Source of the DNA: Eutreptiella sp. 'Long Island Sound 2002'
Lineage: Eukaryota > Euglenozoa > Euglenophyceae > Eutreptiales > Eutreptiaceae
Assembly (NCBI GenBank): GCA_964036045.1
Contig: OZ038390.1
Coordinates: 41,176,525-41,240,524, forward strand
Direction of reading: 5' to 3'
DNA length: 64,000 nucleotides
The notes beneath the pieces are model-generated. The model was given only the letters and a program-made list of their open reading frames with translations. It ran no database searches and was not told the origin of the DNA. Below are positions 22,225 through 33,414 of the stretch, one piece after another (position 1 is the first letter of the stretch; each line of letters opens with the position of its first letter). A program made the translations under genes and the position numbers.

Positions 22225-25200
22225 CAGCAATTTTTGCCGCAATTTTGCCGCAATTTTTTCAGGCTTGGGGGACCGTCGCCCCCCCCCCCCGTGTGATTCA
22301 TTACACCCCAGCACCTAAACAACATGCTCTACATTGCTCGTTGAAGAGGCCAATTTCCACCCTATTTGAGAGGTTCCCAACCAATAGAACAACACGAAAT
22401 GCTGCTGTAGAATCTTGGCACAGAGGCACTGGGTTCCAATTACAAGTTGGGACTCATGATGTTGGCCCCAATAAATGACATGGAAAGTTGTGCAAATTGC
22501 GTGCCTTCGGTGGGAGGCTGACGTCCTGAATACCCACATGTTATCATTGCCCCACATGTAGCTCGATAGGTTCTTAGTTTAGTGCCTTGGTTTAGGAGGG
22601 AATTTTTTTGGGGTTGAATGTTGGGGGCACACCAAAGATGCTCTCCGACAGTATGAGGAGCTCACAGGGGGATTCTTGAGGCGTGCGTGGTGACACACAA
22701 AGCATGTTTGGTTGGGAGGTGGCCAGCATATCCCCATGTGAGGCCGGCATTTTTCCATGCTTTTGCACAAGATACTATGGTTAGACATTGTACCTAGCTC
22801 CAAAGTGGCAGATGTATCGCCGGGCGCCTAGGGTATGCCCGGCAAGGGATTGCTCAGTGGCCGGTCCATACTATACCGGGATGGGGGTGGGGGGTATGAG
22901 GCCAAAAAAATTGTACGTGAAATCAGTTTCCATTTGCCGGCTCCCTTAAAAAGTTTGATGCTTCCCCTGAGGAGAATTGTTTCGTCCCTCGAGATGGGTG
23001 GGTTTGCCCACATCTTAGGAAGGCTTCCAGCGCCTGCCCAAGGTGGATCCTGGCCCAAAAAGGGCTCCCGGCCGCCAATGGGAGTGCATTGGGAACTTGC
23101 TCCAAATATTGCTGCCATCCCCTGGCCACGCCATTCACACGAAGAAAGTATGCGTTGAAGAGGGACCGATTGCAATACCATGGAGTGACCTACACCGGCA
23201 TCCCACAGGCACACGGGAGTCCCTCCCCCTAGGGGGCATCACTTTGGACGTGGTCTACATCTCGACGGGGCAGATATGAGCAATGCACGCCTGCAGAGCA
23301 CACCATGTACAATTCCTCCTACACCCACAGTGGTCAAACTGCGAAGTCATCCGCCACTGCCTCACCTAGACGTGCTGCCACATGGGCCAACCTATGCCAC
23401 CCCAAGACGACGTGCGGCTGGCGTTTGCAGAGTTTTGAACACAATACCCACAACCCCTCCGCACCACGGCTAGTACAAATTACGGCACGGGGTTTGACCC
23501 GCCACAAGTGCCCCCAGCTACAGGGCCCACCCCCCTAACAATTTCCTACTAGCACTGAACTGCTTCAAACCCACACTTGGAGCAGTGACCCGGGACGGCA
23601 AGCAATGGCAAGTTCACAAACACACCATCACCCAGGAGGACCTACCATGAGCCCGGCGGGATGGCGTGCGCCACATCCCGCAAACACGCTGGGCATGTGA
23701 CCCAGGGGCGCACCACCCCGACCCCATCCTCCACCTCCTAGTATGGCACTACCCTCAGCCCTTTGTGCATAGCCCCACCGAACACCACGCATGGATCAAG
23801 CCGTGGTGTCACGGGGCAGCTCCGGAAGAAGTGGCCACGGTTACTCGGGACCCAAGCAGGCTAGCCCACTAGGAGGTCACCCCCGCCACCCAATGAGACC
23901 CGTCACCATCACTTACGACGTCTAGGACGCCCCGCGGAGATTGTACTTCATGAGAAATGGGATGCACCAAATGTACCGGATGCCCCGTTTTGTGTGGACA
24001 TGGCTGATGAGTGATCCCCGATGAGTAGTGCGGCGGAGTGGTGGCTTTGCTGCCGGGATTGAGTGTTGTCTCAGCCCTGCTTGCTGTTTAAAGAACATCT
24101 TTTTGCAAACATGACGGGAAAAGGACATCGGCAGTGCCAGACCTTCAAGGTCTCGTGGAAAGCCTCGCGAGGAGCATTGGCACATGCAAAACGGGATGAC
24201 CGCTGCAACATAGAGGACATCTGGCGATGGCATGGGCGCCAAGAAGTTTGGGATGCAATTACGGAGGTTTGCGCAGTACGCTACACTTTTGGCTCCGTGA
24301 TACAGTGGGGCCACCCAACCACATTTCTCGATTTTGGCTCACATCGCCTGGGACATCCGTGTGAGGTTGCACTTTGCCGGTGGCATCTAATGGATCGGTA
24401 AGCCAAGTGTCCACCCATTTGGGTGGGAAGTGCGGCTGCACGGCGCTGGCGGAGGGCACCAGGAGTTTGGTCAGCGAGTACGAAAGGGGGAGGGCACTAC
24501 ATTTGGACAAGTTGTACCCCGCTTCTCCTTGGGCAAGGGGCAGGGGTGGGGGAAGTGGCCTGTATTGCTTATGTGTTGATGTTGTCAAAGCCACGGGAGA
24601 CAGGGTGAGGAAAGGGTTGGCGAGCCAGAGAAAGTGTGGAACCGTGGAGACAAGCTCCAATGTGCATGGTTCATGACTAACCGGTGCCAATGGGTGGGGC
24701 AGAGCAGACCCAGGAAACATTCAATAGCCACCTCGTGTGGTGAACTCAAGGCAACATTTGGCACTGTTGTGGATTGCATTGCGGTGCAGCGAGGCAAAAC
24801 AATGCCAAGAGAGCGTTGTGGCGATGACCATATGCCTGTGACACGGGGGTATATGCAAGCTCTATATCCGTTGCTTCATGGCCCCCCTTTAAGGGGCCAA
24901 AATGTTTAAGTGATGTCAGGGTCAAGGACTGCACCTGGGCGCCCCCCATGGAATATTTGTTCCACGTCGACCTATGGCTTTGTGACTAAATTGTATTCCC
25001 TCTGCATGTGACAAATTGCTGGTATTGTGGTTCTAGTTTGCAGGCGTCCAGTTTGTGCCCCCACACGATGGTGGCAGGACAGTCAGCACGAGTCATATCT
25101 TTGGTGCAATTCAGCATTGCACGGCATGCACAGGCTGCCATTGTGCTGAAGTATGGTATTTCGGGGCATGTGGCGTCTGAGGACGCAAACACACTAGTAC

Positions 25201-26013
25201 GCAACGCGTGTTGTCAACCCCCAGTGTCAATTCAGGTTTGAACCCTCAACCAACTCAACGAGTCTTCAGGTCTCTTCGGGTGCCTGTGTGGGTACCTATT
25301 GCTGCCCCCCCCACACATCATGGAAATCCGGCCCATAATGAGGCCAGAGGGGCCAGGGGTGGGGGTACCATCAACCTGGGGGATGGGGCTAGGGGCAAGG
25401 GGGGCAAGGGGCATCACTCCACAGTTCAACCATGAATCAGCGATGATGGTGGTTGGTATTGTGGCCCTGGGTGGCACAAAGTGGAAGCCTGTAAAAGATC
25501 TGGTTCAGCCAAAAAAACAGAGCTCAATCCAATTGGCACAAGGTGGTCCAAGTTGAGTGTGTGTCTGCATTGTGCCGTAAATCAATTCTTTCACGGATAT
25601 TCATAGGAACATTGTGCCGTCGTGTGTCAATTGGAACACAGCGGAGCCTTCTGTAAGAATAATGTTGTTATTTATCGGTACCATTGGTCGCACAGTATGC
25701 ACCGACAGTTGAAGAGAGAAGGGTGGAGATCACTGGCACGGCATCTAGAGACTGCATCCTCACTGATGAGCCTCAGGGTGGTACTCCGCGTCACAGCTCT
25801 TCATGGACTCCCTATTGCTGTTCGCAGAATCTTGTTTGTTTGCGAGCCCAACGTGTGCTCAGTGCGCCTCGACATTAGTGGCAGCCATGCAGCAGGCTGC
25901 AGCGAGACTTTAGTCACATGTGGGAAGTCGTTTGAAGAGGTTGCCAGTCCTTGCGGATCGCTCGTCCAGGCCACACCGCGTCTATGTGACACGAAGCTCA
26001 TGCTGCCATCGTG
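22225..26013. other. Gene-poor stretch upstream of the C2 gene
   Basis: Starts with G and C runs (to 22290). Around 22835-24400 several frames look protein-like but are interrupted, for example KKIVREISFHLPAPLKSL at about 22900 and IEDIWRWHGRQEVWDAITEV near 24220, which suggests a decayed mobile element. A candidate exon at 25044-25235 (acceptor GTTTGCAG, donor CAG-GTTTGA, phase 0 both sides) reads ARVISLVQFSIARHAQAAIV; its gene is unknown. Nothing else can be supported. Confidence 0.35.
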
Positions 26014-29000
26014 ATGCAGTTTCCCGAGATCGTCTTTTTGAACCAGTCGACAGCACACATCGAACCCCACGCCACCATCGGCACCCCCCATGACGCTTTC
26101 GTGGCGCATTGCCCCAACGTACACTCGACACATGGGCTGGTGGCGGCCATCTCCGATTACTTTGACGCGCCGCCTGCCCCCCCCGGCCCAAAGCCACGCT
26201 GTCGGGCTGGCACTTACCCTGACGAAGTGGAGTCCTTCTCCAGCCCTGTGCCACGCCTCCAGCAGAAGTACGCCGACCTTCAGCAACTGCAAGAACAAGA
26301 GTGGGCGGTGCGGCAACTCGTCCTGCAGATGGAGTCCAACTACCTCCAGGCGGCCCTGTTCTCGATGCCGCCATTTCGGCATCTGGTGACCCGGCCGTGG
26401 TCCGGGCACCGGCCCCGGTCGGGGCAAGTCCGGCCCCAGTCCGGGCACGGCCGGCCCCGGTCCGGGCACCGGCCCCCCGCCTCAGTGGACCGGTCGGCGA
26501 AGAATCCCAAAAAGAGGCCGCAGCCTGTGCTACCGCCGTTCTTGAGGCACATGGACAGGCCTCCGTCTGCTCAGGTACGTGGGGTGGGTCTGCGAGCGGT
26601 TGCCCGGCGGGTGAATGGGGGATATTGAAAAAAGGTTTGCGCGCGGGGGGCGGGACGTTCGAGGGGGAGGGGGGGTCGGGAAAGGGGCTCTCGTGACAGG
26701 CCAGTCCAAAGAAGCTGGTCTAAAGTGATAACTCACCACCTGCGCCGCAAAGCGGCCTGGAATTCTTTTTTCAAATGATTTCCCCCCATGATACACACCT
26801 CAGAATGATCAGCGCATCGTGGCCGCATGTGTTGGGGTACCTCAGGACTCCCCCCCCCCCCCCCAACCGCCCCCGTCAGCCCATCGGGAGTCCCCGTCAC
26901 GTGAGCCCTGAAGGCGGGGGGGGGCTGAGGTCTGCAAAAGGGGCTCCAGCGACCCCCCGCGTGCAAACCTTTTTCCTTCCCCCCTTCGGATCCGCAAGGC
27001 AGGTACGCACGGCGTCACTACGTATGTCGCGTGCGGTGTGGAAGGCGGTGCGGTGTTGTTCAAGACTGCAGTCGCCCCGCCGCAGTCCCGCTCTGTGTGT
27101 TCGTGTCCCTTTTGCCTGTCTTCAGGTCAGCCTCTCCCCCAAGTGCGGATTGCCCGACGCCCACCGCAAGCGACGCGCCCCCGCGGCCGCCAGACGCATT
27201 GTGGCCGCTCCGGTGCCCGGGCCGTTGGCGCAGGGGCCGCAGCAGCGCCCAGCGGCCGCGGCACAGGGCAGCGCCACGTGCGGGTGGCTGCCGCCCAGTC
27301 CGCCGCAGCGGTCCATGGCCGCGATGGGCCTGCACAGCCTCCGGGCCGCCCACTGGGCCCATGCGGATCTGGAGTCGGTTGCTGCGATGCCTCGCGTCCC
27401 GGAACGGAAGGCGAGGGCGTGTGACGGGGCTCGGCCGTTCAGCGTGGGGCCTGTGGCGTACGGGGCGGCGCCGGCCTCTGTGTCGCACATGGCGGCAGAC
27501 GCCGTTGCCTCCGCGTCGGATACCGACGGCATGCGGACCCCGGGCACACCGTCGGAGGCCGCGTGCAGCGCCAGCGCCCGGGGGATCGATTCCGACGCCG
27601 CCGAAAAGGACACGGCGTCGCACGGCTCAGAGAAGAGGGGCCGCGACATGTCCGCGCACAGGCGACGGAGCTCCTCGACGGGGTCGTGGGATGCGGTGCG
27701 CTCGCGACGGGGCTCGGGGGTGACGGGGCCCGAGGAGGACGCCGCGGCTGCGACAGACCAACGGAGTGCGAGCGCCACCGGACACCCCATCGCCGCAGCA
27801 GTCGCGGATGTGACGCCTCTGGACAGCCCCGTCGAAGACGCGGCAGATCACAGACCCGCTCTGGACGATGCGGGGTCGGCGGATGCCTTGTCCGCACCGT
27901 CGGGGGCTGCGTACGCCTCGTCGGAGGCCGCGTGCACACCGTCGGAGGCCGCGTGCGGTGGGAGCGCCCGAGGCAGTGAGTCGGACGCCGCCACCGACCC
28001 GGACACGTCGCACGGCGCAGATAAGAGGGCCGGCGAAGATTCGGCGTGCGGCCGACGGAGCTCCTCCGTCGGGCCGGAGGACGCCACGTGCTCACGCCCC
28101 GGCTCGCGTTCGGCGCGGACCCCCTTCCCCCCGTCCCCGATCCCGGACGCGTTGTGCGACGACGTGCCGGAGGCCTCTTGGCCCGGGCCCGAGGGCCCCA
28201 GCCCCAGCGTCGGAGCGCTGCTGACCTTCGTCGTGTCCCCTTCGGGCTCCTGCATGCCCCTCTACAGCGGCGGTGGCGGCACGACCCCCTCTTCTGCGGG
28301 GCTGCCCCGTGTGGACCCGCCCCTCGGCCATTCGGTGTCGGTGGAGTCCTACGCGGATCTGCTGACGTCGCCGAAGGCCCGCGGGGCGTCCGGCGCCCGG
28401 ACCTCTGCCCCGACGCACCCCGTGACTCCCGTCCGCCGCAGTGCGCAGGCCGTGCGCGCCCAAAGCGCATTGCCTCAGCCGCCCTCCGCAGAGCGCAGCC
28501 GCAGCCTCGGCGGCCCCCACGTCCCGCCGCGCGCCGGGGCCGGGGTCGCCTCCGCCCCCGCGGCCGTGCCCGTCAATCCCCCGTGGGTCTTGTTGCCCGG
28601 CATTTACGGCGCCGCCACGCCCCCTTCCATCGGCGACGCAACCCCCAGTTCTTCGCCGGATGCGGCCATTCCCGACGTCAATTCTCCCCCCGCCCCTTGT
28701 CCAGCCCCACCCCGCGCTCACCGTCACACGCCCGCCCCAGTGCGCCACGCCGCTGAGGCCCCAGCCCCTGTAGCCCAGACGCCCCCCTCGGCGCCCCCAA
28801 GACCCGTGCGCCCTTCCACATCGGTCTCTCCCGCAGCCGGTGGCCATGACGTCGCCTTGCCGCTGTCGAGTGCCCCGGACGCTGGCCTCGCCGCGCACGC
28901 GGCGCCCACAACACCCGCACAGACCCCAACTGCCGCACTGCGCGGGGCATCGGCACGTCTTTTTAGGCCCGAGACGGCGGTCCGCAGCCTCGCGCGCGCG

Positions 29001-31271
29001 GCTCCCGGAGCCGTCCCCGCACACGAAACGAGTGCGGGGGAGGCCGGTCCCGGGCCTGAGACGGTGCCGCTGGACGTGTTCGTGCTGCGGGCTGAGGCCG
29101 TGGCGAGCCCTCGGACGTTCGGGGACCCGGACGCATACATTGAGGCCGCGGTGGTGACGGAAGGAGCTGGCGGGCCCGCCGCCGTGGGTCCGCGCGTCCG
29201 CACGCCGACGATACACGGCTCGAGTTTCCCGGTCTGGCGTGCCATGCTGCGTCTCCAGATCGGGGCCGACGCGCGCGCGCTGCGCCTGTGGTGCTACGAC
29301 GTGGTGCCCCTGCAGGGCCCCGTGCTGATCGGCGAAGGGGCACTGGCGTTGGAGGAAGCAGCACCGGGGGCGGAGGTGTGGGTGGCACTGAGGGCCGGTG
29401 GGGCACGGCGGGGGCGGGTGCGGGTGCGCCTGGAGTGCGCAGACGAGGGCCGATTGGGGCCGGCAGATGCGATGGGGACCGTGGACGCAGGGAACGATGA
29501 AGGCGCTGAGCAGGAGCCTGCCCAACCGGAACAGGAGGGGCAGGGCCTGTCGGCGCCTGCGATGGATGAGCCTGGGCTGCAGAGGGAGACTGAACTTGTT
29601 GGCTCTCAGCAGCGGCAGGGGTCGCCGGCCGGCGCCGGTCCGGGGGCAGACACGGACACGGACGCAGGCGTGGGCGCGGACAGGGACACTGGGGCGGAGA
29701 TAGGCGCAGGCCCAGACGCCGGCGAAGATGTAGACAGTGCCCCTGGCGCAGGGCCCGGACCAGGTCCCGGGCCGGGCACCGACGCAGGCGACGGCTTAGG
29801 CCTGAGCGCGCAACTCGACCACGGCATTCGAAGCAAGTCCCGCTCAGAGTCGCTGCTGGGGGTCTTAGAGAGAGCCACGCAGTTGCTGATGGACGCGGGG
29901 CACCAGCCCCAGGCGGGCAGCGGGCATCACGGGGGAGTCCCGCTGAATGATGCGCAGGAGAATGGGGAGCAGGGCTGCCAGACGCCGGTGCGGGCCCCGA
30001 CCCCAGAGGGTACGGCGGAGGCCCCGACACTGGAGAGCACCGTGCAGGCACAGCCCCCGTCGGAGACGGACACGGCGGACCAGCGGGCGGCGGACACGTC
30101 CCGCGAGTCCACGCCAATCGAGCCGTTGCAGGCTCACGAGTCCGTCGTGGACATCCACGTGGCGATCCCCGACGTGGCGGAGGCTACGGCGCGCCGTGTC
30201 AGCGGTGCCCTGCGGGAGGCGCGCCTCAATGCCGCGTCTCCGAGTTCGCCCACCCGCGGGGGGCGCCGTGCGTCCGCATCGCCTCCGGCATCCGATTCGC
30301 GGGCGCGCCACCGGGCTTCAGCCCCCAAGGTCGCTACGACCTCGGACCCCGCGTCGCCCCGCCGCCGCCGCCGCCGGTCGATGTCACCCGCATCGCCCGG
30401 TCGCCGTCGTCGGTCCCGGGTCTCCTCTCAGCCCACGGCCCCATCGCGGCGCCGATCCATCGCGCGCCCCCGGTCCGCGTCCCCCCGGTCCCGCCGCAAC
30501 GGGTCGGACTGGTACTCACAGTCACTGCCGCTGCCCCGCTCGCATTCTCTTGACATGGGGTCTTGGCATTTGACGGTGCCCGATTCGAAGTCGGTGCCGC
30601 CCTCCCAGTCCGATTCGCCGCCCGCAGCCGACCCTGCGCCCCGTCGCGTGACCGTCCCCAGTCGCCGCTCGGTGTCCGGGGCGCTGCCCACTGCGTCACG
30701 CCAGGGGTCCAAGGCATCTCCATCGTCATCAAGACGTGAGTCGGTGTCGCCGGCGCGGTCTGCGGCCTCGCGTCGTGGGTCGAAGGCATCTCCGTCACCA
30801 ACGCGGCGCCCGTCGGTGTCGCCGGCGCGGTCTGCGGCCTCGCGTCGTGGGTCGAAGGCGTCTCCGTCACCAACGCGGCGCGAGTCGGTGTCGCCGGCGC
30901 GGTCTGCGGCCTCACGCCGGGGGTCCAAACCATCTCTGTCACCACCGCGGCGCCGGTCGGGGTCACGGGCGCGGTCTGCGGCCTCACGTCGTGGGTCGAA
31001 GGCATCTCCCTCACCGCCGCGGCGCCGGTCGGCGTCACCGCCGCGGTCTGCGGCCTCACGCCGGGGGTCCAAACCGTCACAGTCTCCGCCCAAAGGCTCC
31101 AAAGCAAAGAAGAAGCGACACCCCCCCCCGCCAGTAGGCCCAACGACTGACCCTGTTCCCAGTGCCACTGCGACAAAGTCCGCCCTCAGTGATAGTCCTG
31201 ACCCGGGCTCTGATGAGAAGGGCCTCGGCAATGAGCACGGCATGGGCGACGAGCAGGAAGTCATAGAATGA
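26014..31271 (+). CDS. C2-domain protein with RS-type repeats (two exons)
   Basis: Exons 26014-26574 and 27126-31271 join in phase 0 (CAG-GTACGT, then GTCTTCAG) to about 1568 residues. Residues 1-187 include a short glutamine-rich helix (QQKYADLQQLQEQEW) and an Arg/Pro/Gly-rich end. A long disordered Ala/Ser/Pro/acidic part follows. A C2 domain lies at about residues 835-956: PLDVFVLRAEAVASP, GDPDAYIEAAVV, SSFPVWRAMLRLQI, LWCYDVVPLQGPVLIGEGAL, and the closing strand GRVRVRLEC. C2 domains bind phospholipid, often with calcium; the Asp residues in DPDAY and CYD are kept but other ligands are unclear. The C-terminus is Arg-Ser rich with a lysine cluster KAKKKRH. Possible roles are membrane trafficking or scaffolding. 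An earlier 5' exon is possible, since ATGCAG at the start also resembles an acceptor. Confidence 0.7.
26575..27125 (+). other. Intron of the C2 gene
   Basis: A 551-base intron, GTACGT to CTTCAG, with a C run at 26852-26865 and a G run at 26918. Reading through it gives a long continuous frame from 26775, but that part is proline-rich from C runs and is better explained as intron. Confidence 0.55.
30735..31094 (+). repeat. Five 72-base tandem repeats inside the C2 gene
   Basis: Five copies at exact 72-base spacing (30735, 30807, 30879, 30951, 31023) encode the 24-residue unit with core SPARSAASRRGSKASPSP. Copies differ mainly by alternating K-A-S/K-P-S and R-E-S/R-R-S. Being a multiple of three, expansion keeps the frame. 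The SR dipeptides resemble splicing-factor RS domains, which are phosphorylated, but no RNA-binding domain is seen. Confidence 0.9.
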
Positions 31272-32473
31272 GCACTGGCAGTGAACAGGGCTTGGGCAAT
31301 GGCAATGCCGACCGGACGCCTGAGCACACGGCCAGCCCAACATATTGAAGGGCCAAGCAGAGCGTTCTTGTCGAGTTCTACAAATCCTACTTCTGACCCC
31401 CCCACACGTGTCCCCCCTCCGCACCACATCCGAGTCGGACAGGCACACCGAGAACATGATGAGTCCCACCAACGGCCCTCGTATCAATTTATCCGGGAGC
31501 CTCGCCTCATTCGCAAGCATTGTCTGCACCTTTCCCAGCACCACCGCCTCCACCACCCTCTCACTCCTCTATCCGTCTCTATGGCCATCGCCGCTTCCCC
31601 CTTGCGTCTCATCATGGCTGGTCCTTCCACGCTCCACTCCAGCTTCTTGTCCATACCGGTGCATCACCCCCTGTGTCCTCTCCCGCGCCACCCTGTCCAC
31701 TGCCAGGGGACCCCATCATCCACCGTTGTTGTGCGGGCCCCCATTGTAAATTTGGAGTACTTCTTCCCCAGCCAGCGCTTCAGTGGGAGCATGGCCACTC
31801 TCCCGCTCGGAGAAGGCGCTCCCCGGGGGAGGCAATCACACCACCGCCACAACGGGTGTCTGCGTGCACTTGGGCGAGCCAGCAGTCCATCTTCATCACC
31901 GCAGCCACAAGGAGGGGGGGGGCTCAGGCAGTGCTGGACTTACCGCCCACAGTGCTGTCCAAGCTGATGATGTCGGATGTTTGTTTTGTTGTCAAGTTTT
32001 GTTCTTTTTTTTTTGTCAAAAGATGCTGACTTCCAACCGTCGTCGGTTCCCCTCCAACCGCCGTTGGTTGCCCTTCAAGTGCCGTCCAATTGTGCACCTG
32101 AGTACTGTGCTGGCTCCTCGACGGTCCGAATTTTTTTCGTTTAAAACAAACGTCCTGTGACGATGCTGACGGCGCTGTGACCCAGACACAAACGACGGCG
32201 CGGAATCATTTTGGGTAGGCCCGCCTCGGCCTCCGGAGTCCCCAAGCCGGGCTGGTCTCACCTTCCCCGAGTTGCACATGTACGACGGTGCAACAGCACG
32301 TGGGAGAGAGGCGTCCGTGGGGGATATGGACCCCCCACAAGTGGACCCGGCAGGCCCCCATCGTCCCTTCCACGATTTGACGACTCGTTTCAGTTTCCGC
32401 CTCAGCACTGACCTCATGACCTCCATGTGTGGCATGGCATTGCGTGCAATGCGCCGTTTGTATGTCTTCCCCT

Positions 32474-32509
<36 letters not shown>

Positions 32510-33050
32510 AATCGGACTTTTAGGGCACCTGAGCAGCCCCGTGGGCCCCGTGGTCCCCAAGCGCCAGGCATAACCGAACACCCGCCCACTGGACAGGCCG
32601 TTCCGGGCCCCATGAATATGGACCTGCTTCACACGCACGACTGGCCCCAGAACATGTCCAGGCCCCTGCCGACGCGCGCCGGTCGGGCAGGTCCTTGTGA
32701 TCTTCCTGACGCTTGTCTGGCGCTGTAACTGGGGCTTGTCTTCAGCGTCGCCCCTTTGTTTTGCACGTGCCCTCTGAATCTCCACAGTTTGGCCTGTGGA
32801 GGGGGTAGGAGGCGAAGTCTTACGCCCTGCGCTGCGGTGGTTGCACGTGCAGAGGCGACAATCTGTCGGTTGACTCTGCTTTGGTTTGACCTGCCATCCG
32901 TGGGTCTGTAGGCAAAGGCCTGTCGGAGTGGAACCAGTACCTCCTGGGGTCTGTCCAGTGCTCTGACACTTGTATTGTACTGTGCTCCGCTGTGCTGTCC
33001 TCTGCCGTGTTGTGCTGTGCAGTAGTGCCCGCTGTCCTTTGAAAGACAGG
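31272..33050. other. Downstream of the C2 gene
   Basis: Contains T runs, a CA repeat, and short frames without domains. The sequence at 32026-32075 has a small repeat with core CGTCGGTTCCCCTCCAACCG. The 3' untranslated region of the C2 gene and the 5' part of the gene near 33 kb should fall here. Confidence 0.35.
32477..32507. repeat. CA microsatellite
   Basis: About 15 CA dinucleotides. Confidence 0.95.
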
Positions 33051-33108
33051 TACACTAAACGATTTTCTGCATCCACCATTTCCACACGTGATTGCCCATG
33101 TACTTCAG

Positions 33109-33414
33109 TTTGTATCCCACAAGCGATCAATGGAAGGTGACAGCACAGGGACCATCTCAAAGGGAGACACGTTTGCTGTGCATTCCATCACTGCAATGTA
33201 TGGCTCTCCACTGTGTATGTGTTCTCTTTCAGTGTCGTTTAGCCACAGCGAGACACTGACAACCCAAGAAATACCGCATACAGACCGTACATGTTTGTCC
33301 AAGTCACGGCTCACTCAGGCAAATCAATCGCTATTCTTTTTAGGCCCTGACGCAATGGGTCGATTGGAGTTGGAACATTCAGGGGCTTTGATCCAAAGCC
33401 ATTTTTATGAGCAG
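33109..33414 (+). CDS. Partial gene of unknown function, two joined exons
   Basis: An exon from 33109 (after ATGTACTTCAG) to 33214 joins 33344-33414 through a 129-base intron (GTATGT to TTCTTTTTAG) in phase 1, ending at CAG-GTGAGT in phase 0. The peptide reads FVSHKRSMEGDSTGTISKGD, then ...SPLCPDAMGRLELEHSGALI and on to YEQ. EGDSTGTISKGD matches the spacing of an EF-hand calcium loop, and DAMGRLELE resembles half of one, but the distance between them is shorter than in a normal EF-hand pair. The next exon could start at 33489 or 33497. These give different frames, one hydrophobic (FVSLFLWSLLQCLVLHV) and one EF-like (FREFISLVAVAM then LLDGDQEGETNACERF). The family is not settled. Confidence 0.35.

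Noticed and set aside
26775-27125. Extension of the C2 protein upstream as one continuous 1498-codon frame
   Set aside because: The first 117 codons come from C and G runs. A clear donor at 26575 and acceptor at 27125 give a better in-phase exon from 26014.
27439-30117. Several minus-strand frames of 148 to 477 codons opposite the C2 gene
   Set aside because: They are Arg/Pro/Ala-rich reflections of GC-rich codons, with no domains and no splice logic.
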